A DNA stretch of 64,000 bases from Megasphaera hominis (GTDB lineage Bacteria > Bacillota > Negativicutes > Veillonellales > Megasphaeraceae), in NCBI RefSeq assembly GCF_014269395.1, contig NZ_JACOGK010000006.1, positions 1 to 64,000 on the forward strand. The letters run 5' to 3'. This document shows positions 19,877 through 30,600 of the stretch, piece after piece. Under the pieces are notes generated by a model. That model was not told where the DNA came from and made no database searches. It was given only the letters and a program-made list of their open reading frames with translations. Made by a program: the position numbers and the translations under genes. Within the stretch, counting starts at the first letter, position 1. Every line of letters begins with the position of its first letter.

Positions 19877-20802
19877 ATATCCTCCAAAATAAGGGACACA
19901 CTATCTGCCGTCACCCGTAAGGTTGCCGGCCGGCCCAGGGGCAGCCAGCCGTTGGTCTTGCCATGCCCGTAGGGCAGGCCGCAGGCTGCCGGTTTACCCC
20001 AGCGCCGGGCATAATAGGTCAATACGTCCCGTACTGTAAATTCGCCGGCTTCCGGCTCAACAGGCGTACAATGAACAAATTCGCCAAAGACAACAGCCTG
20101 CACGCGGCTGATCAGGCTGGACTGTTCAAACTGGCGCAGCATGCGGTCCAGGGAATAGGCCTCTTCACCGATTTCCTCGAGAAAGAGAATGTCTCCCGTT
20201 CCGTCGAGACCGTTAGGGGTGCCCGTCAGGTTGGCCAGGAGCATCATATTGCCGCCTGTCAGGTTGCCATGAACCGTTCCTTCTACGAGCGGCTCTAAGA
20301 CCCACCCGGGCGGCAGCGTTATCGGGCCGGGCAAAGCCGGCTCAGTAAGGCCCGCAGCAAACTGTGCAAACGTATACGGCGTCGCCGCACCACCCAGATT
20401 CATGAGCATCGGTCCATGGATGGTTGCCAGGCCACAGCGCTGGCGCAGGGCCGTGTGGAGAGCCGTAATATCGCTGAAGCCGATGAAGAGCTTCGGCCAG
20501 GCTGCAATGGTCTCATAATCGAGGAGCTCCAGCAAACGGGCTGCACCATAGCCGCCGCGCAGGCAGAGGATACCGTCAATAGATGGGTCAGCAAAAAAGC
20601 GGTTAATATCCCGGGCCCGCACCTCGTCCGTACCGGACAGATAGCCGTACTCTTGACCGACAGAAGGGGCGCAGACCGGCTCAAGGCCCAGAGACTGAAG
20701 ATACGCCAGGCCTTCTTCAAAGCGTGCCTTTTCTACCGGTGCCGACGGAGCCACAATGCCGATACGGGCACCGGGCCCCAAAGGCTGTCCTAAGGTATTC
20801 AT
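19873..20802 (-). CDS. LD-carboxypeptidase, S66 family (LdcA/MccF)
   Basis: A 309-residue serine peptidase of family S66. The nucleophile Ser lies in GFSDITAL, the Glu in LEEIGEEAY and the His in LPYGHGKTN, which together give the Ser-Glu-His triad. LdcA removes the terminal D-Ala from murein tetrapeptides during wall recycling; the sister group MccF cleaves microcin C-like peptide nucleotides, so that is the main alternative. Its position directly after an oligopeptide importer favours murein peptide processing. It starts immediately before the oppA-like stop (no gap) with AAGGGAG upstream. Confidence 0.88.
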   Translation of the reverse strand: MNTLGQPLGPGARIGIVAPSAPVEKARFEEGLAYLQSLGLEPVCAPSVGQEYGYLSGTDEVRARDINRFFADPSIDGILCLRGGYGAARLLELLDYETIAAWPKLFIGFSDITALHTALRQRCGLATIHGPMLMNLGGAATPYTFAQFAAGLTEPALPGPITLPPGWVLEPLVEGTVHGNLTGGNMMLLANLTGTPNGLDGTGDILFLEEIGEEAYSLDRMLRQFEQSSLISRVQAVVFGEFVHCTPVEPEAGEFTVRDVLTYYARRWGKPAACGLPYGHGKTNGWLPLGRPATLRVTADSVSLILEDI

Positions 20803-22401
20803 CTATTTTGTATCTCCCTTCTTATCAATATAGGCCTCTTTTAAATCAATAAGGCCCAAGGGGCTCCAATGATAGCCCTTTACATACGGCTGTGCTACAT
20901 AAGGCTGGGTCGTGTAGTAAATGGGAATGATGACGCAGTCGTCGAAGAGGATTTTCTCCGCTTCGTGCATATACTGCATCCGCACTGCCTGGTCACTCGT
21001 TTCTTTCGCTTGCCGGATCAGACGGTTATAGTCTTCGTTGTGATACTTTGCATCGTTATCGGCATCGGCAAAGACGTCGAGGAAGGTCATAGGATCGGCA
21101 TAGTCGGCAACCCACGAAGCCCGGGCGACCTGGAAATTCCCTTCCATCCGCGAGGCCAGGTATACCTTCGATTCCTGATTCGTAAGGCCTGCGTGCACGC
21201 CCAGATTTTTCTGCCACATAGCCTGGACCGCTTCGGCTACAGCCTTATGCATTTCATTGGTATTAAACAAAATCGTCACTTCCGGCAGTGTTTCCGGCGT
21301 ATAGCCGGCCTCCTGCAGGAGCTGTCGTGCCTTTGCGGCGTCTTCATGCTGCAAAGGGCCGCCTTCGGCGCGGAAATCCTTGCCCGTAGCCGTATCGGTA
21401 ATGCCTGGCGGCACCCAGGCGTAGGCAGCCTCCTTGCGGGCCCGGACGATATGCTCTACCAGTCCCTGCCGCTCCATGGTCAAGGCAAAGGCGCGGCGGA
21501 TGCGCACGTCATCAAAGGGCTTTTTCTGCACGTTAAAAACGTAGTAATACGTACCTAAATACGGTGCTACACGGTAAAGGCCCAACGCTTCCAGCCGGTC
21601 CTGATCGGCCGGTGGCGGTTCTACCATGAGGTTGGCCTGACCGCTTTCGACGAGACGCAGGCGCGTGGCCTGAGATTCACTGATAGGAAATTCCAGGCGT
21701 TCTGAACGCACATGGGCCTGATCCCAATAGTTGGGATTCCGTTTGACGTTTATTTCACTAGAGTGGACCCATTTGGTAATCACAAACGGGCCGCAGCCTA
21801 CGAGGCCGGCCGCATCAGACGCCCACGTATCGGGCTTTGCTTCAACGAGCCAGCGCGGTACAGGGTAGTAACAATGAAGGGCTGTCAAAGTCAGAAAATA
21901 GACCGTCGGATCCTTCAGGCGTACTTGCAGGGTCTGATCATCCAAGGCTTTGACACCGACTGTATCGGCTGTCGCTTTTTTCTGATTGTACGCTTCTGCC
22001 CCTTCTATAGGGAAGAGCATGTACGCATTTTGTGAAGCCACTTCCGGATCGACGACGCGCTTCCACGAGTATTCGAAGTCCTGTGCCGTCAGCGGCGTAC
22101 CATCGCTCCACGTAAGGTGCGGCCGCAAATGGAAGGTATAGACCTTGCCATCAGGAGAAATGTCCCAGCTTTCTGCCAAAGCCGGCTGGGGCTGATTATG
22201 TTGATCGAGACGCGTCAAGCCTTCAAAAAGTTCTGCCTGCACATTCGCTTCAGCGAGACTCGTCGTCATACCCGGGTCGAGGCTGGCCGGTTCGGCTTCC
22301 AGGGCATAGCTGACCGTATCGGTCTTAGGCTGACCGGCACAGCCAGCCAGCAAGGAGACCGCCGCAAAGGCAATCAGTAAGAAGAGGCTTAGCTTTTTCA
22401 T
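20803..22401 (-). CDS. Oligopeptide ABC transporter substrate-binding lipoprotein (OppA-like)
   Basis: A family 5 extracellular solute-binding protein of 532 residues. A lipobox LLAGC (Cys at residue 20) follows a hydrophobic signal, so the protein is lipid-anchored on the outer side of the inner membrane. The family signature is present near residues 80-110 (PALAESWDISPDGKVYTFHL). The C-terminal part (residues 430-520) keeps the usual YADPMTFLDVF pattern. It is encoded after the ATPase genes rather than first, with a 4-bp overlap to the oppF-like gene. Likely cargo is oligopeptides or murein peptides, judging from the downstream peptidases. Confidence 0.93.
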   Translation of the reverse strand: MKKLSLFLLIAFAAVSLLAGCAGQPKTDTVSYALEAEPASLDPGMTTSLAEANVQAELFEGLTRLDQHNQPQPALAESWDISPDGKVYTFHLRPHLTWSDGTPLTAQDFEYSWKRVVDPEVASQNAYMLFPIEGAEAYNQKKATADTVGVKALDDQTLQVRLKDPTVYFLTLTALHCYYPVPRWLVEAKPDTWASDAAGLVGCGPFVITKWVHSSEINVKRNPNYWDQAHVRSERLEFPISESQATRLRLVESGQANLMVEPPPADQDRLEALGLYRVAPYLGTYYYVFNVQKKPFDDVRIRRAFALTMERQGLVEHIVRARKEAAYAWVPPGITDTATGKDFRAEGGPLQHEDAAKARQLLQEAGYTPETLPEVTILFNTNEMHKAVAEAVQAMWQKNLGVHAGLTNQESKVYLASRMEGNFQVARASWVADYADPMTFLDVFADADNDAKYHNEDYNRLIRQAKETSDQAVRMQYMHEAEKILFDDCVIIPIYYTTQPYVAQPYVKGYHWSPLGLIDLKEAYIDKKGDTK

Positions 22402-23369
22402 ACAGCGTCACCTCTCTTAGCAAAGTGGCAGGCTGCTAAGCGGCCGCCGCCCAAATCCCGCAAAAGGGGCACTTCCTTCCGGCAGCGTTCCTGTGTGTAA
22501 GGGCAACGGGGATGAAATACGCAGCCCGGCGGCGGAGCTAACGGACTTGGCACTTCCCCGGCCAGGACATCGTGCCGGCGATAGTGCGGGTCCGGCCTGG
22601 GAATGGCCGCTATCAGGGCCTGTGTATAGGGATGACGCGGGTCGTGATACAGTGCATCACTCGGGCCGAGTTCGACCAGGCGGCCCAAATACATGACGCC
22701 AATGCGCTGGCTCAGGTGATGTACCATTGCCAGGTCATGGGCAATAAACAGATAAGACAGGCCCCGCTCGTGCTGCAACCGTTGCAGCATATTGACAATC
22801 TGCACCTGGACGGATACGTCCAGGGCCGAAATAGGTTCGTCACAAAAGATGCATTCCGGCGAAAGAGCCAGGGCCCGGGCAATTCCGATACGCTGGCGCT
22901 GGCCACCGCTGAATTCATGGGGATAGCGCTGGGCCGCTTCAGCCGGCATATCCACCTCTTCCAGGAGAGCTGTCACGCGGCAGCGCAGGTCTGCCTTATC
23001 CCTCTCCAGGTGGTAATTGCGCAGCGGCTCAGCGACGATGTCTTCGACGGTCATGCGCGGATCCAGAGAGGCATAGGGATCCTGAAAAATCATCTGTACG
23101 TGCCGCCGGAAGGCGCGGCCTGTAGCCTCATCGTCGACGGACTTTCCTTTATAAAGAATCGTCCCGGACGTCTTAGGATAAAGGCCCAGGACGGTCCGGG
23201 CCAGTGTCGATTTGCCGCAACCCGATTCACCGACGAGGCCTACTGTTTCCCCGGCAGCCAAGGACAAGGAGACATCATGGACAGCCGTCAGCTGCCGCAC
23301 AGGACGGCCCAGCCAGTCACGGTCGACGACAAAGGTTTTCGTTACATGCTGCATATCGATCAGTGCCAT
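22398..23369 (-). CDS. Oligopeptide ABC transporter ATP-binding protein (OppF-like)
   Basis: A 323-residue ABC ATPase with Walker [11 protein letters not shown]-loop [10 protein letters not shown], signature FSGGQRQRI, Walker [12 protein letters not shown], and an H-loop His in IAHDL. The C-terminal extension has Cys-containing [14 protein letters not shown], the Opp/Dpp C-terminal domain that can bind an iron-sulfur cluster. The start at 23369 is preceded by GGGAGGAATGCGC and overlaps the oppD-like stop by 10 bp. It pairs with the oppD-like protein as the second ATPase. Confidence 0.93.
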   Translation of the reverse strand: MALIDMQHVTKTFVVDRDWLGRPVRQLTAVHDVSLSLAAGETVGLVGESGCGKSTLARTVLGLYPKTSGTILYKGKSVDDEATGRAFRRHVQMIFQDPYASLDPRMTVEDIVAEPLRNYHLERDKADLRCRVTALLEEVDMPAEAAQRYPHEFSGGQRQRIGIARALALSPECIFCDEPISALDVSVQVQIVNMLQRLQHERGLSYLFIAHDLAMVHHLSQRIGVMYLGRLVELGPSDALYHDPRHPYTQALIAAIPRPDPHYRRHDVLAGEVPSPLAPPPGCVFHPRCPYTQERCRKEVPLLRDLGGGRLAACHFAKRGDAV

Positions 23370-24352
23370 GCGCATTCCTCCCGTTCCGGACAAAGGAGCC
23401 AGCACGCAGCCCTGTGCCCTGTCCCTGTTGTATAGTAAGGCGGTACCTGACGCTTGCAGATCTGCATAGCCTGACGGCAGCGCGGATAAAAGCGGCAGCC
23501 CGTCGGCATATGGAAGAGATCCGGCGCCTGACCGGCAATTCCCGTCAGGATTTTATCTTTATGGGCCGGGTCCGGCAGCGACGCCAGGAGGCCCTGCGTA
23601 TACGGATGCGCCGGTTCATCAAAAATAGCTTCTACCGGCCCTTCTTCGACGACACAGCCGGCGTACATGACGTAGACACGGCGGCACATTTGGGCAATGA
23701 CGCCCAGATTATGGGAAATAAGGACGACGGCCATCTGCCGTTCTGCCTGTAAACTCCGCAGGAGCTGCAACACTTGTGCTTCTGTCGTCACGTCGAGAGC
23801 TGTCGTCGGCTCATCGGCAAAGAGGAGGCGCGGCGAACAGGCTAAGGCCATGGCAATGAGACAGCGCTGGCGCATGCCGCCCGAAAGCTCATGCGGATAC
23901 TGGTGCAGCCGTCTTTCCGGTGAAGTAATACCAACCTCACGTAAAAGTGCTGCAGCTTCCTGGTCTGCATCAGACCGTGACAGGTGCTGATGCAGCGTCA
24001 GTCCTTCGCGGATCTGGCTGCCAATGGACAAGACAGGATTGAGAGCCGTCATAGGATCCTGAAAGACCATGGCCATCTCCCGGCCGCGCAAGTGGTTCAT
24101 TTCCTTTTCCGTATAGCCTTGAATTGCTTCGCCATCCCAGGTAATGGTGCCGGACGAATAGATAGTCGTCGCTGCCGGCAGAAGGCGCATGACGGCATGG
24201 GCCGTAACAGACTTGCCGCAGCCCGACTCGCCGACGATGCCGACGGTTTCGCCTGCGTCTACGTGCAGCGTTACGTCATGAGTCGCTGCCAGTATTCCCC
24301 GGTACGTACGGAAAGAAATAGAAAGATTTTGTACATCGAGTAACGTCGCCAT
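23360..24352 (-). CDS. Oligopeptide ABC transporter ATP-binding protein (OppD-like)
   Basis: A 330-residue ABC ATPase with Walker [11 protein letters not shown]-loop [10 protein letters not shown], signature LSGGMRQRC, Walker [12 protein letters not shown] and H-loop SHNLGV. The C-terminal [15 protein letters not shown] again matches the Opp/Dpp cysteine motif. The start shares one base with the oppC-like stop (TGATG), typical of tight translational coupling. Confidence 0.93.
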   Translation of the reverse strand: MATLLDVQNLSISFRTYRGILAATHDVTLHVDAGETVGIVGESGCGKSVTAHAVMRLLPAATTIYSSGTITWDGEAIQGYTEKEMNHLRGREMAMVFQDPMTALNPVLSIGSQIREGLTLHQHLSRSDADQEAAALLREVGITSPERRLHQYPHELSGGMRQRCLIAMALACSPRLLFADEPTTALDVTTEAQVLQLLRSLQAERQMAVVLISHNLGVIAQMCRRVYVMYAGCVVEEGPVEAIFDEPAHPYTQGLLASLPDPAHKDKILTGIAGQAPDLFHMPTGCRFYPRCRQAMQICKRQVPPYYTTGTGHRAACWLLCPEREECAWH

Positions 24353-25263
24353 CAGCCTGCCTCCTTCTGGTTCTGCGGATCCAGCGCATCGCGCAAGCCG
24401 TCACCGAGAAACATAAAGCCCAGCATGGTCAGGCAAAGAGCCGCTGCCGGAAAAATCAGCTGGAAGGGGAAGGAACGCATGCTGTTGATGCCTTCCGACG
24501 TGAGAACGCCCCAGCTGGCCATCGGTGCCGAAACGCCGAGGCCGATAAAGCTCAGGAACGCTTCTGTAAAGATGGCGTCCGGAATAGATAGGGTCAGCGT
24601 GACGATGATCGGGCCCACACAATTGGGAATCATGTGCCGCCATAGAATCTGCCAGGTTGAAGCGCCATACGAGCGGGCGGCCATGACGTAGTCCTGTTCC
24701 TTCAGGCTGAGAATCTGGCCACGTACGATACGTGCCATATTGAGCCAATAGGAAATACCCAGGGCCAAATAAATATTGAGCAGGCCCGGCTTAAAGACTA
24801 CCATGAGGAGAATGACATATAAGAGCATGGGAATCGAATACAACACGTCGACGATATGCATCATGATACGATCCGTCTTGCCCCCGGCCAAGGCCGCAAA
24901 GCCGCCGTACAGAACGCCGATAAAGAGATTGATCAGGCTGGCGGCAAAGCCAATGGAAAGGGATACGCGGGCCCCGTAGAGGACGCGCACCAAGAGATCC
25001 CGTCCGAGAGAGTCCGTGCCAAACCAATGGGCTGCCGACGGCCAGGCGTTGGCCATGGACAGATCCTGATCGGCATAGGAATAGGACGAAAAGAGGGGCC
25101 CAAACAGGGCGATGACGGTCATGACGATGACAATGGCCAGGCCCCATAGGGCCAAGCGGTTTTTCTTCATTTGCCGCCAGCCCCGTTCCCGGAGCTTCTG
25201 CGGCGGCACGTAAATTGCTTCCCGATCTTGCGGGCGCAACGGTGCGAAATCGCGGCTGTCCAT
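24352..25263 (-). CDS. Oligopeptide ABC transporter permease (OppC-like)
   Basis: A 303-residue inner-membrane permease. The cytoplasmic N-terminal stretch is followed by one membrane segment (LALWGLAIVIVMTVIALFGP), the OppC-type periplasmic segment (HWFGTDSLGRDLLVRVLYG), then the BPD transporter domain with the ATPase-coupling EAA loop (MAARSYGASTWQILWRHMIP). One base separates it from the oppB-like gene. Confidence 0.93.
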   Translation of the reverse strand: MDSRDFAPLRPQDREAIYVPPQKLRERGWRQMKKNRLALWGLAIVIVMTVIALFGPLFSSYSYADQDLSMANAWPSAAHWFGTDSLGRDLLVRVLYGARVSLSIGFAASLINLFIGVLYGGFAALAGGKTDRIMMHIVDVLYSIPMLLYVILLMVVFKPGLLNIYLALGISYWLNMARIVRGQILSLKEQDYVMAARSYGASTWQILWRHMIPNCVGPIIVTLTLSIPDAIFTEAFLSFIGLGVSAPMASWGVLTSEGINSMRSFPFQLIFPAAALCLTMLGFMFLGDGLRDALDPQNQKEAG

Positions 25264-25264
25264 A

Positions 25265-26197
25265 TTATCCCTTCCTTTCTGTCTTAAGTGAAATTCTCGG
25301 ATCGAGAAGCGGATAGATGAGATCGATGAGAAGATTCAAGAAAATAATCAAAAAGCTGTAAAAAATCGTAATTCCTAAGATAACCGTGTAATCCCGGTTG
25401 TAAATACTCGTTACAAAATGCTGGCCCAGGCCGGGAATGGCAAAGATCGATTCGACGATAAAGCTCCCCGTCAAAAGCGATGCCGCCAAGGGGCCCAAAT
25501 AGCTGACTACAGGCAGCAGGGCATTGCGTAAGGCGTGATGGCATAAGAGCGAGCGCGTGCTCACGCCGCGGGAACGGGCTGTTTTGATATAATCCTGCGA
25601 GAGCGTATCGAGGATACTCGACCGGGTCAGGCGCATGATAAAGGCTGTCGGATGGGCTGCCAGGGCCAGCGCCGGCAAGACCGCATAGGCCGGTCCCTTC
25701 CACATGGCTGCCGGCAAAACCGGCCAGGTAAAGGCAAAGAGCTGGATTAATATAGCGGCAATTATGAAGCTCGGTACAGAGACACCCAGAGTAGCCACGA
25801 GCATGAGTGAATAGTCAAGACAGGAATTTTTCCGCCACGCCGCCAGTACTCCGGCAGTCACGCCGACGCTCAGGGCCAGACAAAAGCTGATTAAGCCGAG
25901 CTGGGCAGAAACAGGCATACTTTCGGCAATAATATCATTGACCGTCTGGCCGGGATATTTAAAGGATGGTCCTAAGTCAAGAACGGCTGCATGTTCCAAA
26001 TAATCACCATATTGTGTCAGCAAGGGATCATTCAGGTGATACCGTTCTTCTACGTTGGCCAATACAGCTGGCGGCAGCTTCTTTTCTGCCGTAAAGGGGC
26101 CGCCAGGAATAGCATGCATTAAGAGAAAGGTAATCGTAATGACAGCCCAGAGAACGACGACAACACCGGCAATACGTTTTATAAGGTATAAAAACAT
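25265..26197 (-). CDS. Oligopeptide ABC transporter permease (OppB-like)
   Basis: A 310-residue inner-membrane permease with six membrane segments. It has the N-terminal MFLYLIKRIAGVVVVLWAVI typical of OppB/DppB, and the EAA loop YIKTARSRGVSTRSLLCHHA. I start at the ATG at 26197, preceded by GAGGAACTTCCT; the open frame runs further upstream, but the extra sequence is unlike the family and would contain the promoter. First gene of the seven-gene operon oppB-C-D-F-A-ldcA-M20. Confidence 0.93.
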   Translation of the reverse strand: MFLYLIKRIAGVVVVLWAVITITFLLMHAIPGGPFTAEKKLPPAVLANVEERYHLNDPLLTQYGDYLEHAAVLDLGPSFKYPGQTVNDIIAESMPVSAQLGLISFCLALSVGVTAGVLAAWRKNSCLDYSLMLVATLGVSVPSFIIAAILIQLFAFTWPVLPAAMWKGPAYAVLPALALAAHPTAFIMRLTRSSILDTLSQDYIKTARSRGVSTRSLLCHHALRNALLPVVSYLGPLAASLLTGSFIVESIFAIPGLGQHFVTSIYNRDYTVILGITIFYSFLIIFLNLLIDLIYPLLDPRISLKTERKG

Positions 26198-26234
26198 AGG
26201 AAGTTCCTCTCTTTGAATTAGTCGTATCTCATTT

Positions 26235-26263
26235 ATTATATGATTGTAACCGCCATTTTTCAA
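26235..26263 (-). promoter_or_regulatory. Promoter of the opp operon
   Basis: TTGAAA (26258-26263) and TATAAT (26235-26240), 17-bp spacer, minus strand, 38 bases before oppB. It lies back to back with the MFS promoter. Confidence 0.85.
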
Positions 26264-26272
26264 CGGATAGCA

Positions 26273-26301
26273 TTGAAATAGCGTATCAGTCGTACTATAA
26301 T
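26273..26301 (+). promoter_or_regulatory. Promoter of the MFS exporter gene
   Basis: TTGAAA (26273-26278) and TATAAT (26296-26301), 17-bp spacer. Only nine bases separate its -35 box from that of the opp promoter. The 120-base leader contains an ACTGCCA/TGGCAGT hairpin at about 26348-26376. Confidence 0.8.
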
Positions 26302-26427
26302 AGATAATTGCAATAACAGTATACAAGAATAGTTTTATTCTCTTTTTACTGCCACGGCCGGGAGGCTGCTGGCAGTTTATTTCTCTTACCGTTTTTATGA
26401 CTTTCTTACAGAAAGAAGTGATTATCT

Positions 26428-27621
26428 TTGAACTGGAAAGTTTGTCTGGCAATTCTTACCTGCAACGTCGTCTTTATGTCTTCTAGCTACACCATGCTGG
26501 TCCCCTTTTTGCCTATGTATCTGACAAATGAACTCGGCGTCGATGCGGCTTCTGTCAATATTTGGTCTGGTATCGTCTTTTCCTCCACCTTTTTCGTCAG
26601 CGCCATTATGGCACCTATTTGGGGGAAAATGGCTGACCACCGGGGCAAACGCCTCATGGCAATCCGGGCCAGTTTTCTCTTGTCGATCAGCTATTTTCTC
26701 GGCGGCATCGTCACCTCGCCGTTACAGCTGACCTTCATGCGTATGTTCCAAGGCTTTTCATCCGGTCTCTGGCCGATGGAACTGGCCATCATGACCATTT
26801 ACGCACCGCCCAAAAAACTGGGCATCTGCCTGGGCATCATGCAGGGTGCCCTCACAGCCGGCGGCATTATCGGACCGCTCTTTGGCGGTGTCCTGGCTGA
26901 GTTTTTCGGTATGCGCATGTCCTTTTTCCTGGCAGCGGCCGCCTTGTTCCTGAACTTCGTCGTCCTCGTCTTCTTCATTAAAGAACCGCCTACAGACAAC
27001 GCGCCAGCCGTCAAACCGGTGGCAGCCGAAGAAAAGGGTGTCAGCCTTTGGAAAATCCCTATTATCCGGCATATGCTGATCTGCTCGGCCCTGGTACAGG
27101 TCGTCATTCTCCTCGTCCAGCCGATCATGACTACCTACATTTCCCATTTGGCCGGCCAGATGGACAACCTGATCTTCATTTCCGGCCTGGTCTTCTCCCT
27201 GGGCGGCTTTGCCAGTGCCATTACGGCACCGCTCTGGGGGCGTTTTGGCCAGCACCATGGCTTTTTTAAGTCCATGCGCTATGCCCTCATCCTGGCCGGT
27301 ATCTGTTCCATTATCCAGTCCCTGCCGACAGAGCTCTACACCTTTGCTGCCAGTCAGTTTGCCGTAGGTCTCTTCTTCTCAGGCATTTTCCCCTCCATCA
27401 ATGCGATTCTGGCAGAACACACCGATGCCAAGACGAAAGGCCGTGTCTTTGGTCTTCTCTTTTCAGCCCAGCAGGTCGGCGCTATGACCGGCCCGATTAT
27501 CGGCGGTCTCATTGCTACCTTCCTGGGAATGAAATACGTCTTCTTCGTAGCCGGTTTTATCCTCCTCGGCATCAGCCGGACGATCCGGCGGAAAAAGCGG
27601 CAATCCTTGGAAGCTGCCTAA
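26428..27621 (+). CDS. MFS transporter, multidrug efflux type
   Basis: A 397-residue inner-membrane major facilitator with 12 predicted segments. The loop 2-3 signature is present as GKMADHRGKRLMA, and the second half repeats it as GRFGQHHGF. The general appearance is DHA1/MdtG-like drug efflux; the cargo is unknown. The start appears to be TTG at 26428 (MNWKVCLAIL...), about nine bases after GAAAGAAG; the first internal ATG would cut membrane segment 1. Divergent from the opp operon. Confidence 0.85.
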   Translation: MNWKVCLAILTCNVVFMSSSYTMLVPFLPMYLTNELGVDAASVNIWSGIVFSSTFFVSAIMAPIWGKMADHRGKRLMAIRASFLLSISYFLGGIVTSPLQLTFMRMFQGFSSGLWPMELAIMTIYAPPKKLGICLGIMQGALTAGGIIGPLFGGVLAEFFGMRMSFFLAAAALFLNFVVLVFFIKEPPTDNAPAVKPVAAEEKGVSLWKIPIIRHMLICSALVQVVILLVQPIMTTYISHLAGQMDNLIFISGLVFSLGGFASAITAPLWGRFGQHHGFFKSMRYALILAGICSIIQSLPTELYTFAASQFAVGLFFSGIFPSINAILAEHTDAKTKGRVFGLLFSAQQVGAMTGPIIGGLIATFLGMKYVFFVAGFILLGISRTIRRKKRQSLEAA

Positions 27622-27640
27622 ACGACCGCCCGTATGTAAC

Positions 27641-27677
27641 AAAAAAGCAGGCCCCTTGCGGGTACCTGCTTTTTTTG
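27641..27677. terminator. Bidirectional terminator between the MFS and pyc genes
   Basis: Stem AAAAAGCAGG with CCTGCTTTTT plus an inner CCC/GGG pairing, with T runs in both directions between the convergent genes. Confidence 0.9.
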
Positions 27678-27690
27678 TATTCCTATAGGC

Positions 27691-30600
27691 TTAGCCTTCC
27701 AATACTTCCAGGAGGCAGTCGCCACTGATAATCGGTTTGCCTTTGACGGCATAGATTTCACCAATGGTCCCATCAATAGGAGACGTGATCGTCGTTTCCA
27801 TCTTCATGGCTTCCGTGACTACGAGGGGTTCGCCTTTCTTGACCTTCTGGCCCTTCGAGACGAGGACGTTGACTACAGAGCCCGAAAGGGTAGCACCGAT
27901 GTCGCCGATCTTATCAGGATCTGCTTTTTTCGTCGTTACCGTTGTCTGGTCGACGTTCTTATCCTGTACCTGAATTTCACGTTCTGCACCGTTGAACATG
28001 AAGGTGATCGTACGCATACCGCTGTCATCGGGATCGCTGATGTTGATGAGCGTAATGATGAGCTGTACGCCTTCTTCCAGTTCTACCGTAATTTCTTCAT
28101 TCTTGCGCATACCGAAGAAGAACGTCGGCGTGTCGAGAACGCTCACATCGCCATACTTCTTGACGCGTTCGTTGTAATCCGTAAAGACCTTCGGATACTG
28201 GCAGTAAGCATTGATATCTTCCGGCGTGTGACCATAGCCGGCATCTTCCAATTTCTTGCTGACGGCATCAAAGTCAACCGGTTCCAGCAATTTGCCCGGA
28301 CGCTGTGTCAGGGGCTTGCGGCCTTTGAGGATGATCTTCTGCAATTTTTCCGGGAAGCCCTGGTACGGGAAGCCCAGACGGCCTTCGAAGAATTCTACGA
28401 CGGACTGCGGGAAGTCGAGGGTATCACCCTTTTCGTAAATATCCTTTTCCGTCAGATCGTTCTGTACCATGTACAGGGTCATATCGCCGACAACCTTGGA
28501 CGACGGCGTTACCTTGACGATATCGCCGAACATGAGGTTGACATCGTGATACATTTTCTTGATTTCGTTCCAGCGGTCACCGAGGCCGACAGCCTTCGCC
28601 TGCTGACGCAGGTTGGAGAACTGGCCGCCAGGCATTTCGCAATAGTACACTTCTGTATTCGGATACGGTTCGGCTTTGTCGACGCCCTTATAATACGGAC
28701 GGACTGTAGCCCAGTAACGGGACATTTCTTCCATGGCTTCAATATCCATATCGGGCTGACGATCCTTGCCGGTCATAGAATAGTAGAAGCTGTTCATGCT
28801 CGGCTGGCTCGTACCGCCGGCAAAGGCCGAATAGGCTACGTCAACGATGTCGACACCGGCATCGGTAGCACGGTTCAGCGTCGTAATGGCGTTGCCCGAG
28901 CCATCGTGCGTATGGAGGTGAATCGGCAGATCGACAGCATCTTTCAAGGCAGAAACGAGGTTGTACGCTGCTTCCGGTTTGAGGAGGCCGGCCATATCTT
29001 TAATAGCAATGATATTGGCACCGGCATTTTGCAGTTCTTTTGCCATCTTGACATAGTAGTCGAGGTTATATTTCGGACGGGACGCGTCGAGAATATCGCC
29101 GGTATAGCAAAGAGCTACTTCGGCAATCTTGCCTGTTTCACGAACGGCCTGTACCGTTTCATACATGTTATCGAGACTGTTCAGGCTGTCGAAGATACGG
29201 AAGACGTCGATACCGTTTTTCGCAGAGAGTTCGACGAAGTTCTTGACGACGTTATCGGGGTAGCTCGTATAGCCTACGGCGTTGGCACCACGGATCAGCA
29301 TCTGAAGCAGGATATTCGGTGCCTTCTTACGCATCTGGCGCAGCCGTTCCCACGGATCTTCGTAGAGGAAACGATAGGCTACGTCAAAGGTAGCACCGCC
29401 CCAGCATTCATAGGAGAAGAAGCCCGGCAGCTTTTTGGAAGCCGTTTCCAGGACACGCAGCATATCGATAGTACGTACGCGTGTAGCCATGAGGGACTGG
29501 TGAGCGTCACGCATAGTCGTATCCGTCAGGAGGACCTTCTTCTGGTCGAGAATCCACTGGGAGAATTTTTCCGGACCCATGGAGTCAAAGATCTGTTTCG
29601 TCCCCTGCGGATAATCTCCTTCTACAGGCTGCGGTAATTCCAGCGCTTCAAACGTCGGTTTTACTTCCGGCCCGGCATTGGTATAGCCATTGATGGTTGT
29701 ATCGCCAATGTATTTGAGGAGCTTCGTACCACGGTCATGAACGACAGGAAGATCAAACAATTCCGGATGATCATCGATGAAGTTAACGTTATACGTACCT
29801 TCGACAAAGGACGGCTGGCGCAGCACGTTGATCAGGAAGCCGATGTTCGTCTTGACGCCACGAATACGGAATTCACTGAGAACGCGGAGCATCTTTTGTA
29901 CGGCCTGGTCATGATGCAGGCCATAGGTCGTTGCCTTGACGAGAAGGGAATCATAGTACGGCGTAATAATGGCACCGGTATAGGCGTTGCCGCTATCGAG
30001 ACGAACGCCAAAGCCGCCGCCACTACGATAGACGTTGATCTTACCGGAGTCCGGCATGAAGTTGTTCATCGGATCTTCCGTCGTAATACGGCACTGGATG
30101 GCATTGCCGTTGCACTGGATCGATTCCTGGGATTTGATGCCGATTTCATCGCTGTCGAGGGCATAGCCTTCGGCAACCTTAATCTGCGTCTGAACGATAT
30201 CGATGCCCGTAATCATTTCGGTTACCGTATGTTCAACCTGGACACGGGGGTTTACTTCGATAAAGTAGAATTTTTCGTCCGGTGTGACGAGGAATTCAAC
30301 CGTACCGGCATTGACGTAGTGTACGTTGCGCATGAGCTTCAAGGCTGCATCGCAAATATCCTGGCGCAGCTTTTTGGACAACGCAAAGGCCGGCGCAATT
30401 TCGACGACCTTCTGGTGACGGCGCTGAATGGAGCAATCCCGTTCGTAAAGGTGTACTACGTTGCCGTGTTCATCACCCATGATCTGTACTTCGACGTGTT
30501 TCGGGTTGATGATGCATTTTTCCAAATAGATTTCATCGTTACCAAAAGCAAGCTTTGCTTCTGATTTCGCACGGTCATAGGCATCGCGCAGGTCCGACAT

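Noticed and set aside
28228..29637. Plus-strand frame of 469 codons opposite pyruvate carboxylase
   Set aside because: The opposite strand is an unambiguous pyc; the frame has no ribosome binding site or known domain.
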